64,000 nucleotides of DNA from Gammaproteobacteria bacterium (GTDB taxonomy: Bacteria; Pseudomonadota; Gammaproteobacteria; Steroidobacterales; Woeseiaceae): the NCBI GenBank assembly GCA_009937525.1, contig JAACFE010000001.1, positions 1 through 64,000 of the forward strand. Direction: 5' to 3'. The position numbers and the translations under genes were made by a program. The stretch's first letter is position 1. Every line of letters begins with the position of its first letter. Below the pieces are notes generated by a model. The model saw only the letters and a program-made list of their open reading frames with translations, made no database searches and was not told where the DNA came from. Shown here piece by piece: positions 19,251 to 28,941 of the stretch.

Positions 19251-20231
19251 GTGCCTGAATCCGAGAAGCGGGTGCCGGTCCTCGTGGCGCCGATGATGGA
19301 CTGGACGGACCGGCACTGCCGTTACTTCCTGCGGCTGCTGAGTCCGGGGGCGCAGCTTTACACGGAGATGGTGACGGCGGCGGCGATTCACCATGGCGAT
19401 TACGCGGCGCTGCTCGAATTCGATCCTTCGGAACACCCGGTCGCGCTGCAGCTCGGCGGCAGCGACCCCGGGATGATGGCCGAAGCCGCGCGCCGCGGCG
19501 CCAAATTCGGCTACGACGAAATCAACATCAATGTGGGTTGCCCCAGCGACAGGGTGCAGAGCGGACAGTTCGGCGCCTGTCTCATGGCTCGCCCGGAGGT
19601 CGTCGCCGAATGCCTGCAGGCCATGCAATCCGAATGCGACGTCCCCGTTACGGTCAAAACACGAATCGGTATCGACGACGAAGACAGTTACGGGTTTCTG
19701 AGGCGATTCGTCGATACCCAGCGCGAGGCCGGCTGTCGCAAGTTCATCGTCCACGCGAGGATTGCGATTCTCGAAGGCCTGAGCCCGAAAGAAAATCGTT
19801 CCGTGCCGCCTCTGATTTACGAGCGGGTCTTTCAGCTCAAGCGGGATCTGCCGGAACTCGAGATCGTTCTGAACGGCGGCATAAAGTCGGTGGAGCAGGT
19901 AGACGAGGTGCTCGAGCATGTGGACGGCGTGATGATCGGTCGACAGGCCTACCACGATCCGTATTTCCTTGCGCGCCTCGAGCGACATTTCAATCCTGGC
20001 TGGAGTGCGCCCGATCGCCACAGCGTCGTCGTTGAGATGATTCCGTACATAGAGAAGGAACTGGCGCGTGGCGAAAGACTCGGCCGGATCACACGGCATA
20101 TGCTCGGCCTGTTCGCCGGGCAACCCGGCGCACGCGCGTGGCGTCGGTATATCAGCGAGAATTCATTCAGGGACGATGCAGGGCCCGAGGTGTTGATCGA
20201 CGCACTCGATAAGATGCCGGTCGCCGCGTAA
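19251..20231 (+). CDS. dusA: tRNA-dihydrouridine synthase A
   Basis: 326 residues from a GTG start; the reading frame has no better ATG upstream. The FMN TIM-barrel enzyme reduces uridines in the tRNA D-loop. Visible features are the FMN-binding start VAPMMDWTDRHCRYFLR, catalytic Cys97 in ININVGCPSDRVQ, and KTRIGIDDEDSY and FIVHARIAILEGLSPKENR, which are characteristic of DusA rather than DusB or DusC, and the phosphate-binding LNGGIKS and VMIGRQAY. It is divergent from the polyphosphate gene. Confidence 0.93.
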   Translation: MPESEKRVPVLVAPMMDWTDRHCRYFLRLLSPGAQLYTEMVTAAAIHHGDYAALLEFDPSEHPVALQLGGSDPGMMAEAARRGAKFGYDEININVGCPSDRVQSGQFGACLMARPEVVAECLQAMQSECDVPVTVKTRIGIDDEDSYGFLRRFVDTQREAGCRKFIVHARIAILEGLSPKENRSVPPLIYERVFQLKRDLPELEIVLNGGIKSVEQVDEVLEHVDGVMIGRQAYHDPYFLARLERHFNPGWSAPDRHSVVVEMIPYIEKELARGERLGRITRHMLGLFAGQPGARAWRRYISENSFRDDAGPEVLIDALDKMPVAA

Positions 20232-20279
20232 GTCCGTTACAATGACCAACCTTTTCAAGCTGCGAGCGTACTATTCCCG

Positions 20280-21098
20280 ATGAGCGTCAAGCCCAAGAAG
20301 AATCGACCCACGATGGCCGAACAGGCCGACATTCACGAACTCTATGAAGAGTCGGTGCAGAACGTCGAGAATGAAGTCGAGTTCATGCAGACGACTTTCC
20401 GACAATTGAGGGGCCGTACCGCTTACCTGTTTCGGGAGGATTTTTGCGGCACGGCGAGTGCCTGCTGTGAATGGGTACGGCAGGGCATTGACTACCAGGC
20501 CATCGGCGTCGACATTGATCCATCCGTGCTCGAGTGGGGCCGGAAAAACAGGGTAGGGCGATTGCCGAGCGAGGACCAGGCGCGCGTAAGCCTGATCGAA
20601 TCCAATGTGCTGGAGGTGGAAACGCCGAAGGTCGATGCGCTGGCGGCATTCAATTTCAGCTACTGGATTTTCGAAGAGCGCGAGACGATGGTCCACTACA
20701 TGCGCCTCTGTCGCAACGCTCTCAAGGATGACGGCATACTCTTCATGGACATGTTCGGCGGTCCGGAGTCGTTCGAAGAGACCAAGGAAAAGACCAAGAT
20801 GGACGGATTTACGTACATCTGGGAGCAGGCCGAGTTTCATCCGGTGACAAATCACATGAAGTGTTTCATCCACTTCAAATTCCCGGATGGATCGAAGATC
20901 AAGCGGGCGTTCAGCTATTCGTGGCGGCTCTACACGGCGCCGGAACTTCGGGACATGCTGCTCGAGGCGGGATTTGCCAGGGCGACCGTCTATTGGGAAG
21001 GGGAAGACGAAGACGGTGAGGGTAACGGCGAGTTCACTCCGGAGGACAGGGGTGAGGCCGATCTTGCGTGGATCGCTTATATCGTTGCCGAAAAATAA
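20280..21098 (+). CDS. Class I SAM-dependent methyltransferase of unknown substrate
   Basis: 272 residues. A Rossmann-type SAM-binding core is visible: motif I around FREDFCGTASACCEWVRQG, the acidic strand AIGVDIDPSVLEWG, a later AAFNFSYWIFEERE and LKDDGILFMDMFGGPES. The region TYIWEQAEFHPVTNHMKC and a C-terminal YSWRLYTAPELRDMLLEAGF are typical of small-molecule methyltransferases. Substrate is unknown. It starts about 50 bases after dusA, and the cyclase gene follows by about 50 bases, so a shared transcript is possible. Confidence 0.8.
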   Translation: MSVKPKKNRPTMAEQADIHELYEESVQNVENEVEFMQTTFRQLRGRTAYLFREDFCGTASACCEWVRQGIDYQAIGVDIDPSVLEWGRKNRVGRLPSEDQARVSLIESNVLEVETPKVDALAAFNFSYWIFEERETMVHYMRLCRNALKDDGILFMDMFGGPESFEETKEKTKMDGFTYIWEQAEFHPVTNHMKCFIHFKFPDGSKIKRAFSYSWRLYTAPELRDMLLEAGFARATVYWEGEDEDGEGNGEFTPEDRGEADLAWIAYIVAEK

Positions 21099-21151
21099 TT
21101 TGTATATTAGGCAGTTGACGGTAACAGGCATAAACCGCTTTAAAGTCTGAT

Positions 21152-22048
21152 ATGGCACAGGATCTGGAAGTCGCAATCCTCTTCGCTGATGTGGTCGGCA
21201 GCACGCAGCTGTACGACAAGTTTGGCGATACCAAGGCCAGCGAGACCGTTGCGCTTTGCCTCGACGTCATGAAGGACGCGACTCACAACTATAACGGTAC
21301 GGTGATCAAGACCATCGGCGACGAGGTCATGTCGACCTTTGCGACCGTTGACGATGCCATGGGCGCAGCGGTCATGATGCAGTCGCGAATCTCGTCGGAG
21401 AGCCGCCAGACCGGTCGTATTCCTGTCTCGATTCGGGTCGGCTGCCATTTCGGGCCGGTCGTGCAGGAGCAGAACGACATTTTCGGGGCAGCCGTGCATA
21501 CGGCCAATCGCATGACGTCGCAGGCGAAGTCGCGGCAGATCGTCATTTCGGGTGAGACGGTCGAGAGGATGAGCCCAAAACTGCGGGAGCAAACGCGGCA
21601 GATCGATGTCGCGACCGTGCGCGGCAAGATGGACGAGGTCGCGCTCTACGAGTTGCTCTGGAATCCCGAAGAAGCAACGAGCATGCTTCCCACCATCGAG
21701 TGGGAGAATCGTGAGCGGAATGCATCGAACATGGTGCTGAGTTTCCGCGATCAGACCGTCGAGGTCAGCGACAAGCGCAAAAGCGTCAATATCGGCCGCG
21801 CCGACGATAACGACCTCGTGGTGAAGGGCAACCTCATCTCACGGATTCACGCCAAGGTGGAACTTCGTCGCGGCAAGTTCATTCTGGTCGACCAGAGCAC
21901 CAACGGCACATTTCTGCAGAATGTGCAGGGCGAGGAGACCTTCATTCGACGCGACTCCACCGAACTGAAGGATGAAGGCACGATCGGCCTGGGCCGGGCT
22001 GAAGAGCCCGGTGGAAGCCTGGCGATCCACTTCAAGGCACTCGACTAG
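21152..22048 (+). CDS. Class III nucleotide cyclase catalytic domain fused to an FHA domain
   Basis: 298 residues. The N-terminal half (about 5-170) is a class III adenylate/guanylate cyclase domain: metal-binding Asp13 in LFADVVGST and Asp57 in TIGDEVM, purine-contacting Lys53 and Asp109, and Arg120. The usual V-N-x-A-x-R motif reads VHTANR, so the transition-state Asn is His116. The C-terminal half (about 190-298) is an FHA phosphothreonine-binding domain with [21 protein letters not shown] and STNGTFL. It would make cAMP, or bind nucleotide, under control of Thr-phosphorylated partners. No kinase gene is adjacent. Confidence 0.88.
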   Translation: MAQDLEVAILFADVVGSTQLYDKFGDTKASETVALCLDVMKDATHNYNGTVIKTIGDEVMSTFATVDDAMGAAVMMQSRISSESRQTGRIPVSIRVGCHFGPVVQEQNDIFGAAVHTANRMTSQAKSRQIVISGETVERMSPKLREQTRQIDVATVRGKMDEVALYELLWNPEEATSMLPTIEWENRERNASNMVLSFRDQTVEVSDKRKSVNIGRADDNDLVVKGNLISRIHAKVELRRGKFILVDQSTNGTFLQNVQGEETFIRRDSTELKDEGTIGLGRAEEPGGSLAIHFKALD

Positions 22049-22049
22049 C

Positions 22050-22159
22050 CGCGGTTCGCGCGCCCAGGCGCGCTCCTACAGGCAAGCCAAATCGTAGGAG
22101 CGGTTCTCGAACCGCGACCTGCATCAATCTGAATCGCGCTTCGAGAAGCGCTCCCACAG
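22050..22159. repeat. Cluster of three REP-like elements
   Basis: Three related GC-rich palindromic units occur between convergent genes: 22050-22081 (ending GCGCTCCTACAG, inverted), 22094-22119 (GTAGGAGCGGTTCTCGAACC, direct) and 22132-22159 (inverted, ending GCGCTCCCACAG). They share the GTAGGAGCG head with the pair at 13906-13969. The units can form hairpins and may stop transcription from both sides. No REP-associated transposase is in the window. Confidence 0.75.
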
Positions 22160-22173
22160 CCGCGATTCCGCGC

Positions 22174-23934
22174 CTAGCGCGGCCAGTCGACGGCGTCGAG
22201 TTCCGCCTTGATGCGCTGCTGCTCCTCGAGCAAGGCTCTTGGCGTGCGATCGCCGAAGGTCTCGAAGTATTCGCCGATGGACTGCATTTCCTCGGCCCAG
22301 GTCACGGGGTTGATCGTCGTCAGCTTGCGCATCGTCGTATCGTCGATGTCGAGTTCCGACGTGTCGATGTCCTCGGCATTGGGGAGGAAACCGATCGGCG
22401 TCTCGCGGGCGTCGATGCGCCCTTCGCAGCGATCGATGATCCAGCGCAGCACGCGCAGGTTCTCGCCGAAGCCCGGCCACATGAACTTGCCGTCCGCGTC
22501 CTGGCGGAACCAGTTGACGTGGAAGATCGTCGGCAGCTTGTCCGTGCGCTCGGGGAACGATAGCCAGTGCGACCAGTAGTCGGCGAAGTTGTAGCCGCAG
22601 AACGGTTTCATGGCCATCGGGTCCCGCCGCACGACGCCGACTTCGCCGACCATCGCCGCCGTGGTCTCCGAGGCGACGCTGGCGCCGACGAAGACGCCGT
22701 GCTGCCAGTTCTTGGCTTCGTACACCAGCGGCGCGAGTTCCTTGCGCCGTCCGCCGAAGACGATCGCCGAAATGGGCACGCCCTCGGGCGCGTCCATGAG
22801 TTTCGAATAACTCGGGTTGTTGGTTGCTGCGACCGTAAATCGCGAGTTCGGATGCGCCGCAGGGCCGTTCGCCGATTCGTATTTCCGACCTTGCCAGTCG
22901 TACGCCGGTTCACCGACGTTCTTTCCTTCCCACCAGGGCTTGTTGTCCGCCGTGCGCCCCACGTTCGTGAAGATCGTGTTGTGGTGGACCATGTCGAACG
23001 CATTCTTGTTGGTCTTTTCGTTGGTACCGGGCACGACGCCGAAGTAGCCGGATTCCGGGTTGATGGCGCGCAGGACACCATCCTCGTCGAGGTGCAGCCA
23101 GGCGATATCGTCACCCAGCGTCCAGACCTTCCAGCCGGGCAGCGAGTGCGGCGGTATCAGCATCGCGAGATTGGTCTTGCCGCATGCCGACGGGAAGGCG
23201 CAGGCGATGTAGTGGGTCTCGCCGTCGGGACTCTCGACGCCCATGAGCAGCATATGCTCGGCGAGCCAGCCCTCGGTGCGCGCCTGGTGGCTGGCGATCC
23301 GGAGCGCATGGCACTTCTTGCCGAGCAACGCGTTGCCGCCGTAGCCGGAGCCGTAGCTCTGGATGGAAAGTTCTTCCGGGAAGTGCACGATGAATCGCCG
23401 CTCGGGATCCAGTTCCCCGGTCGAGTGCAGCCCCTTCACGAAGGAACCCTCGCGTTCGATCCTCTCGAGCGCCGCGTTCCCCATCCGGGTCATTATGCGC
23501 ATGTTGATCACCACGTACGGGCTGTCGGTTATCTCCACGCCGCAGCGGGAGTAGGGCGAGTCGATCGGGCCCATACAATAAGGAATGACGTACATCGTGC
23601 GGCCGCGCATGGCACCGTCGAACAGCGCATCCATCTTGACGTGCGCCTCGTCCGGACTCATCCAGTTGTTGTTGGGGCCGGCGTCCTCCTGCTGCGGCGT
23701 GCAGACGAACGTCAGGTGTTCCACGCGGGCGACGTCGTTGGGATCCGAGAGGTGCAGGTAGCAGTTGGGATAGCCGTCATCGTTCAGCTCGGACAGGGTG
23801 CCGTCGTCGATCATCTGGCCGATGAGGTGGTGATACTCGGCGGCATCGCCGCTGCACCAGTGGATCGATTCTGGCTGCGTGAGTTCTGCGACCTGGTCGA
23901 CCCATTCCTTGAGGGCCGGAAGCTTTGTTGTCAT
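22174..23934 (-). CDS. pckG: Phosphoenolpyruvate carboxykinase (GTP)
   Basis: 586 residues, the usual size of the GTP-dependent family. It converts oxaloacetate and GTP to PEP, GDP and CO2, the entry step of gluconeogenesis. The kinase P-loop [13 protein letters not shown] is present, with metal and substrate residues in [32 protein letters not shown] and [14 protein letters not shown], and the GTP-side FGGRRKE. The ATP-type enzyme found in enteric bacteria is unrelated. A perfect TATAAT lies upstream on the minus strand. Confidence 0.96.
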   Translation of the reverse strand: MTTKLPALKEWVDQVAELTQPESIHWCSGDAAEYHHLIGQMIDDGTLSELNDDGYPNCYLHLSDPNDVARVEHLTFVCTPQQEDAGPNNNWMSPDEAHVKMDALFDGAMRGRTMYVIPYCMGPIDSPYSRCGVEITDSPYVVINMRIMTRMGNAALERIEREGSFVKGLHSTGELDPERRFIVHFPEELSIQSYGSGYGGNALLGKKCHALRIASHQARTEGWLAEHMLLMGVESPDGETHYIACAFPSACGKTNLAMLIPPHSLPGWKVWTLGDDIAWLHLDEDGVLRAINPESGYFGVVPGTNEKTNKNAFDMVHHNTIFTNVGRTADNKPWWEGKNVGEPAYDWQGRKYESANGPAAHPNSRFTVAATNNPSYSKLMDAPEGVPISAIVFGGRRKELAPLVYEAKNWQHGVFVGASVASETTAAMVGEVGVVRRDPMAMKPFCGYNFADYWSHWLSFPERTDKLPTIFHVNWFRQDADGKFMWPGFGENLRVLRWIIDRCEGRIDARETPIGFLPNAEDIDTSELDIDDTTMRKLTTINPVTWAEEMQSIGEYFETFGDRTPRALLEEQQRIKAELDAVDWPR

Positions 23935-23971
23935 GGTATTCGCGCCGGGAGTCGGGGACTGAGGGGGCGAA

Positions 23972-23999
23972 ATTATACCGGGTATGAATACGATTGCAG
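23972..23999 (-). promoter_or_regulatory. Candidate sigma-70 promoter of pckG
   Basis: On the minus strand CTGCAA (23999-23994) and TATAAT (23977-23972) are separated by 16 bases, about 38 bases before the pckG ATG. The -10 is a perfect consensus and the -35 is weak, so an activator may help. It lies in the 160-base divergent interval to dinG. Confidence 0.55.
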
Positions 24000-24094
24000 C
24001 CCGTGATTTCCGAAGTTCCGCGGGGCCCGAACCCGTGTTTCGCAGCCGCTAATGCGATACCCAATGCGGGGCGGATGCGTGTACCCTGTCGACC

Positions 24095-26014
24095 GTGACC
24101 AGCCTGTCTGAATTTTTCGGCGAGGATAGCCCCCTGAAGGCGCTGCTGCCGGGCTTCCAGCCTCGCGCCGGCCAGTCGTGGATGGCCGAGGCCGTGGCGG
24201 ATGCGATCGCCACGTCCGACAAGCTCGTGATCGAGGCGGGCACAGGCACGGGCAAGACCTTCGCCTACCTGCTGCCCGCGCTTATGAGCGGTCGCAAGAC
24301 CATCATCAGCACCGGGACCAAGGCACTGCAGGACCAGCTCTATCACCGTGATCTGCCGCTGATCGGCAAAGCCGTCGGCCGGCCCGTAAGCACGGCGCTG
24401 CTGAAAGGGCGGGCCAACTATCTGTGCCTGCATCGGCTCGACCAGCTCGACGATATTGCGCCGTCCCTGATCGGCGATTACACCGAGGTTCGCGAGTGGC
24501 GCCACCACACGGACAGCGGCGACCGTGCCGAGCTGGCGGGCGTCGCGGAGGATTCGCCGATCTGGCCGCTGGTGACCTCGACGAGCGACAACTGCCTCGG
24601 TCAGCACTGTCCCCAGTACTCGGAATGTCACGTCGTGAAGGCCAGGCGCCGGGCCCAGGAGGCGGACCTCGTCGTCGTCAACCATCATCTGTTGCTCGCC
24701 GATCTCGCGATGAAGGAGAGCGGCTTTGTCGAGTTCCTGCCGGATGCGGAGGCGGTGATCCTCGACGAGGCCCACCAGATCCCCGACCTGGCTGTGCAGT
24801 TCTTCGGCGTTGCCATCGGCAGTCGCGAACTGCAGCGCGTCGTGGACGAAGTGCGGGCGGCGACCCTGTCGTTCGGGGAGCCGGAATTGCAGCGGCGCCT
24901 GGACCGGCTGGATATTGCCACCAAGACGCTGCGCCTCGCAGCGCCCGGGCAAGAGGGCAGGCATCAACTGGAGGAACTCATGCCCGACATGCGCGGGGCC
25001 TTCGACGGGCTCTCCGCCGCTCTCGGCGACGTGGCGCATGGGCTCGAATCGCTCAGCGATGGCTCGGCCGACATTGCCAAGCTGCACGAACAGCTGCTCG
25101 GCCTCGGCGAGCGGCTCGCCCTGCTTGCGAGCGAGGACAGCTGGGACGGACTGCGCTGGTTGGAGGTCAACCCGCGCAGCATCCGCATCAACCTGACGCC
25201 GCTGGACGTCTCCTCGACGCTGTCGGGGCTCATCAACGCCGCCCACCAGGCCTGGATCTTCACGTCGGCAACGCTGGCCGTCGGCGAGGATTTTTCGCAT
25301 TTCACGTCGAGAATGGGGCTCGGTGCCGTAACGGAGCTGACGTTTCCGAGTCCTTACGCGCTCGCCGACAACGGACTCGTCTATCTGCCGCCCGGCCTGC
25401 CGCAGCCATCCGACCCGAGCCACACGGAATCGGTCATGGAGGCAGTGACGCCGTTGCTGGAGCTCACCCGCGGAGGGGTGTTCTGTCTTTTCACGAGTCA
25501 TCGCGCACTCAACGCCGCAAAGAAGTGGCTGCGATCGCACAGGAAGCGGCTGGGTGGCCGCAAGTTGCTCGTGCAGGGTGCGGCGCCGCGCGACGACCTG
25601 CTGCGGCGATTCCGCGACACGGGCAACGCCGTATTGCTGGGGACGGGAAGCTTCTGGGAGGGCGTCGACGTTCGCGGCACGGCGCTGACCGTTGTCGCAA
25701 TCGACAAGTTGCCGTTCGCATCCCCGGCGGATCCCCTGATGATGGCGCGCCTGGAATTCATCCGCCGCGAAGGCGGCAACGGCTTCGCCCAACACCAGCT
25801 GCCCCAGGCGGCGCTGGCGATGAAGCAGGGCGCGGGCCGGTTGCTGCGCGATGAAAACGATTACGGCGTCATCGTGCTGTGCGACCCGCGCATCACATCG
25901 CGCAGTTACGGCGGGAGGTTTCTCGATATCCTCGAGCCCATGGGCACGACGGCCGACATCAGGGACGTCGAAGAGTTTTTCGAGCGGCACGAACGATCGG
26001 GAGCCGTCGCATGA
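24095..26014 (+). CDS. DinG/YoaA-family ATP-dependent DNA helicase
   Basis: 639 residues from a GTG start. It is a superfamily 2, XPD-like 5'-3' helicase. Walker A is EAGTGTGKTFAYLLPAL (near 49-65), the Walker B box reads LDEAHQ, and four cysteines at CLH and CLGQHCPQYSEC form the iron-sulfur cluster site between motifs Ia and II. C-terminal motifs include FTSATLA, GTGSFWEGVD and QGAGRLLR. The length and compact shape fit YoaA better than DinG (about 700). YoaA aids replication-fork repair with the chi subunit. The TGA overlaps the tsaB ATG by four bases (ATGA). Confidence 0.88.
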   Translation: MTSLSEFFGEDSPLKALLPGFQPRAGQSWMAEAVADAIATSDKLVIEAGTGTGKTFAYLLPALMSGRKTIISTGTKALQDQLYHRDLPLIGKAVGRPVSTALLKGRANYLCLHRLDQLDDIAPSLIGDYTEVREWRHHTDSGDRAELAGVAEDSPIWPLVTSTSDNCLGQHCPQYSECHVVKARRRAQEADLVVVNHHLLLADLAMKESGFVEFLPDAEAVILDEAHQIPDLAVQFFGVAIGSRELQRVVDEVRAATLSFGEPELQRRLDRLDIATKTLRLAAPGQEGRHQLEELMPDMRGAFDGLSAALGDVAHGLESLSDGSADIAKLHEQLLGLGERLALLASEDSWDGLRWLEVNPRSIRINLTPLDVSSTLSGLINAAHQAWIFTSATLAVGEDFSHFTSRMGLGAVTELTFPSPYALADNGLVYLPPGLPQPSDPSHTESVMEAVTPLLELTRGGVFCLFTSHRALNAAKKWLRSHRKRLGGRKLLVQGAAPRDDLLRRFRDTGNAVLLGTGSFWEGVDVRGTALTVVAIDKLPFASPADPLMMARLEFIRREGGNGFAQHQLPQAALAMKQGAGRLLRDENDYGVIVLCDPRITSRSYGGRFLDILEPMGTTADIRDVEEFFERHERSGAVA

Positions 26015-26706
26015 AGCTGCTGGCGCTCGATACCTCGTCGCTGGCCTGTTCGGTGGCGCTGCAACTCGATGACGTGGTGATCAGCCGTCACGAGGAGCAG
26101 GCACGGGAGCATACGCGCCTGCTCGTGCCGATGATCACCGAAGTACTGCGGGAGGGCGGCATATCGACCGCCGATCTCGACGCCGTCGTCCTCGGCAACG
26201 GTCCGGGCTCATTCATCGGCATGCGTATTGCGACCTCCGTTGCGCAGGGACTGGCTCACGGTGCCGGTATTCGGATCGTGCCGGTATCCTCGATGCTGGC
26301 GGTTGCCGCCCAGGTCGTGGAGACCGAGGGCGCCATGGCCGTCGCCGTCTGCCAGGATGCGCACATGGACGAGGTCTATCTCGGGCTGTATGCGGCCGGC
26401 AGCGGGGGCGTGCCGGAGTTGCTCGGTGCAGAGCGCCTGCACGACCAGTCCGTGATGAGCGAACTCGAACTCGAGCCCGGCCGCTTCACGGCGGCCGGCT
26501 TCGGCTGGCGGCGCTATCCGCGGCTCCTCGAAGCCAACAGGGGGCTGCTCGCGGCGCTCAGTTCGTACAGCCATCCCTCCGCGCGATACCTGCTGGCAAC
26601 CGGCGCTGCGCTCGCCGCGTCCGGTGCCGCAATCGACCCGCAGGACGTGGTCCCCGCCTACCTTCGCCAGACGGTCGCACAGCCTGCCCGACCGCGTGAT
26701 TCGTAA
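26011..26706 (+). CDS. tsaB: tRNA threonylcarbamoyladenosine biosynthesis protein TsaB
   Basis: 231 residues starting MKLLALDTSSLACSVALQ at 26011, inside the end of the helicase gene. It is an ASKHA-fold protein that scaffolds TsaD and TsaE for t6A37 modification of ANN-reading tRNAs. Family signs are LLALDTSSLACSVA, the conserved LGNGPGSFIGMRIA loop and ASGAAIDPQDVVPAYLR near the C-terminus. An upstream in-frame start at 25879 is only shadow sequence of the helicase gene. The yoaA-tsaB order also occurs in other Gammaproteobacteria. Confidence 0.93.
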   Translation: MKLLALDTSSLACSVALQLDDVVISRHEEQAREHTRLLVPMITEVLREGGISTADLDAVVLGNGPGSFIGMRIATSVAQGLAHGAGIRIVPVSSMLAVAAQVVETEGAMAVAVCQDAHMDEVYLGLYAAGSGGVPELLGAERLHDQSVMSELELEPGRFTAAGFGWRRYPRLLEANRGLLAALSSYSHPSARYLLATGAALAASGAAIDPQDVVPAYLRQTVAQPARPRDS

Positions 26707-26734
26707 CAGTTCTGTAATATAGTGCTGCTGTAAT
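26701..26734 (+). promoter_or_regulatory. Pho box and -10 upstream of phoB
   Basis: TCGTAAC-AGTT-CTGTAAT (26701-26718) has the 7+4+7 direct-repeat form of a PhoB site, with G-T-A repeated exactly 11 bases apart. A TGTAAT -10 candidate lies 10 bases downstream (26729-26734), the usual spacing when PhoB replaces a -35. It overlaps the tsaB stop. It suggests that phoBR is autoregulated. Confidence 0.7.
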
Positions 26735-26788
26735 TCGGCCCGAATGGGCGCTTGCCGCCCCGATCCTTGCGTAGAGCGGAAATACTCG

Positions 26789-27481
26789 ATGGCAGCTGGA
26801 AAGATTCTGATTGTGGAAGATGAGGCGCCGATTCGGGAGATGATCGCGTTCCACCTCGTCAGGGCCGGGTTCGAGACCGTCGAAGCCGGCGATTGTCGCA
26901 GCGCGAGGCGTTTGCTGGCTGACGAGCGTCCCGACCTGGCCCTGATCGACTGGATGCTGCCGGACATGAGCGGGCTCGAACTGATGCGCACGCTGAAGCG
27001 CGAGCAAGGCAATGAGGATCTGGGCATTATCATGCTCACCGCGCGTGCCGACGAATACGACAAGGTTGCAGGCCTCGAAGGAGGCGCGGACGACTACGTC
27101 ACGAAACCCTTTGCGCCACGGGAGCTGATTGCTCGAATCCAGGCCGTGCTTCGCCGCTCGCAGTCGGTGCATGATGAGGTTTTGCACGCTGGCGTACTCG
27201 AACTGGATGCGGCAGGTCACCGCGTGGTTGCGGGCGGCACAGAAGTCGGCCTGGGTCCCACCGAATATCGCTTGCTGCGGTTCCTGATGACGCATCCGGA
27301 CCGCGTCTACAGCCGCGCCCAGCTGCTCGATCGCGTGTGGGGCGCCAACGTTTACGTTGAAGAGCGCACCGTGGACGTGCACATAAGGCGGCTGCGCAAG
27401 GCGCTTGCGGAGCACGGTGCTGATGCCTACATCCAGACGGTTCGCGGCGCCGGCTATCGTTTCTCGGCGCGCGATTCCTGA
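26789..27481 (+). CDS. phoB: Phosphate regulon response regulator PhoB
   Basis: 230 residues from ATG 26789 (MAAGKILIVEDEAPIREM). The receiver domain has acidic pair Glu10/Asp11, phospho-acceptor Asp54 in LIDWMLPDMSG and Lys near 107 in YVTKPFAPRELIAR. The C-terminal winged-helix OmpR/PhoB domain includes LGPTEYRLLRFLMTHP, RVYSRAQLLDRVWG and ERTVDVHIRRLRKAL. It activates phosphate-starvation genes by binding Pho boxes. The start at 26744 would add a non-homologous head. phoR follows after seven bases. OmpR-family paralogues are many, but the phoR, phoU and pst context and Pho boxes make the name secure. Confidence 0.95.
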   Translation: MAAGKILIVEDEAPIREMIAFHLVRAGFETVEAGDCRSARRLLADERPDLALIDWMLPDMSGLELMRTLKREQGNEDLGIIMLTARADEYDKVAGLEGGADDYVTKPFAPRELIARIQAVLRRSQSVHDEVLHAGVLELDAAGHRVVAGGTEVGLGPTEYRLLRFLMTHPDRVYSRAQLLDRVWGANVYVEERTVDVHIRRLRKALAEHGADAYIQTVRGAGYRFSARDS

Positions 27482-27488
27482 GTTGTTT

Positions 27489-28811
27489 ATGCCTGGATCT
27501 TCCCGAAGATTAATCCTGGGCGTCGTCGGCATCCTTGTGGCCGGTGGCCTTATCGGCTGGGTATACGGGCATGCCGCCTGGGGTCTGCTGGTCGCCGCAC
27601 TGGTGATTCTCCTGTGGCAGACCCGGCAACTGCTGAGTTTCAACAAGGCCGTGCAGACTCGCGATTTCGAGCAATTCCGCTACGGCGAGGGCATCTGGCA
27701 GCAGATGTTTTCGCGCTACAACTACGAACACGAGCGCGCGCTCCGCGCGAAGCGCGAGTACCGGCGCCTGCTGAAGGAGATCCGCCGCTCCACCGACGCG
27801 ATGCCTGACGGAGCGGTCATCCTCGACGAGGACAACCAGATCATCATGTGCAACAAGGCGGCAAAGCGCCTTGGTGGCCTTAAACGCAAAAAGGACCGGG
27901 GGCAGCGGGTGGACAATATCCTGCGCGACCCGAAACTGACGGAGCTGTTACGTTCGAACGCATTCGCGCAGGAAATCGAGATCCCGTCGCCGGTAAAGGA
28001 GGAGGGTTGGCTGAACTGCAGGGTGGTACCGTACGGTGCAAACCAGAAGCTTCTGATTCTCAGGGACATCACGGAGCAGATCCGGCTGACCAAGATGCGC
28101 CGCGACTTCGTCGCTAACGCCTCGCATGAACTTCGTTCGCCGTTGACGGTGATAAGCGGTTACCTGGACAGTCTGTCCGAAGACGTAAATCTCGAAAAGG
28201 ACTGGGGGCAACCGGTTCGCCAGATGCAGCAGCAGGCTCGGCGTATGAATACGGTTGTGGCCGAACTGCTGGAGCTTTCACGGCTCGAAAGCGCCGGACA
28301 GGCAAGCAAGGATGAAGTGGTCGACGTCAGCGGACTGCTCGCCGCGGCAAGGAAATCCTACCTGGGCCAGGATGACGTCGCCGAGATCGAGGTCGTGACG
28401 GAGTCCTCCGCCCAGCTATTGGCGGCGGGCAACGAAGTCGAGTCGCTGATTTCCAACCTGTTGTCGAATGCCGTTCGCCATACGCCGGCCGACGGACGCA
28501 TCACGCTCGCCTGGCGCGTCGCCAATGGTGGCGCCGAAATCAGCGTGACGGATACCGGAGAGGGTATTCCGCCCGACCAGGTTCCACGGCTTACGGAACG
28601 CTTCTACCGCGTGCATCGCGGGCGCGCCCGTGAAGACGGCGGTGTCGGACTGGGCCTCGCGATCGTCAAGCACACTCTCAACCGTCACGATGCGGAGCTT
28701 CGGATAACGAGTGATCTCGGCAAGGGCAGTGAGTTTTGCTGCCGCTTCCCGGCCGAGCGTGTCGTGCTCGAGCCGCCCGTGCCGATTCTCAGTGGCGGCA
28801 AACGCGGCTGA
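27489..28811 (+). CDS. phoR: Phosphate regulon sensor histidine kinase PhoR
   Basis: 440 residues from ATG 27489. Two close N-terminal helices (about 8-43) with almost no periplasmic loop are typical of PhoR, which senses phosphate through PhoU and the Pst transporter. A PAS domain (about 95-195, DAMPDGAVILDEDNQIIMCN) leads to the HisKA box FVANASHELRSPLTVISGY with phospho-acceptor His213, then the ATPase domain with N box LISNLLSNAVRHTP, G1 VTDTGEGIP and G2 GGVGLGLAIVKH. It phosphorylates PhoB. Longer upstream starts run into phoB. Confidence 0.95.
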   Translation: MPGSSRRLILGVVGILVAGGLIGWVYGHAAWGLLVAALVILLWQTRQLLSFNKAVQTRDFEQFRYGEGIWQQMFSRYNYEHERALRAKREYRRLLKEIRRSTDAMPDGAVILDEDNQIIMCNKAAKRLGGLKRKKDRGQRVDNILRDPKLTELLRSNAFAQEIEIPSPVKEEGWLNCRVVPYGANQKLLILRDITEQIRLTKMRRDFVANASHELRSPLTVISGYLDSLSEDVNLEKDWGQPVRQMQQQARRMNTVVAELLELSRLESAGQASKDEVVDVSGLLAAARKSYLGQDDVAEIEVVTESSAQLLAAGNEVESLISNLLSNAVRHTPADGRITLAWRVANGGAEISVTDTGEGIPPDQVPRLTERFYRVHRGRAREDGGVGLGLAIVKHTLNRHDAELRITSDLGKGSEFCCRFPAERVVLEPPVPILSGGKRG

Positions 28812-28941
28812 CGCGGCGGGCTCCGCCACGCGACGAAATACCCGCGAAGCACTGCTTATGAGTTCAAATGGGTCTGTGTGCCCGAAATCCCTGTTTCACA
28901 GGCGCGCATGGCGCCTGGCGTGCTCTCAGAAGATAATAATT

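Noticed and set aside
23777-25990. A 737-codon minus-strand frame across the dinG/yoaA gene
   Set aside because: The plus-strand helicase has all its motifs, and the antisense product has no family features, so it is a shadow frame.
26729-26734. CTGTAAT at 26728-26734 as a second Pho half-site
   Set aside because: Its distance from the preceding half-site is 16 bases, not 11, and the hexamer fits better as the -10 box.
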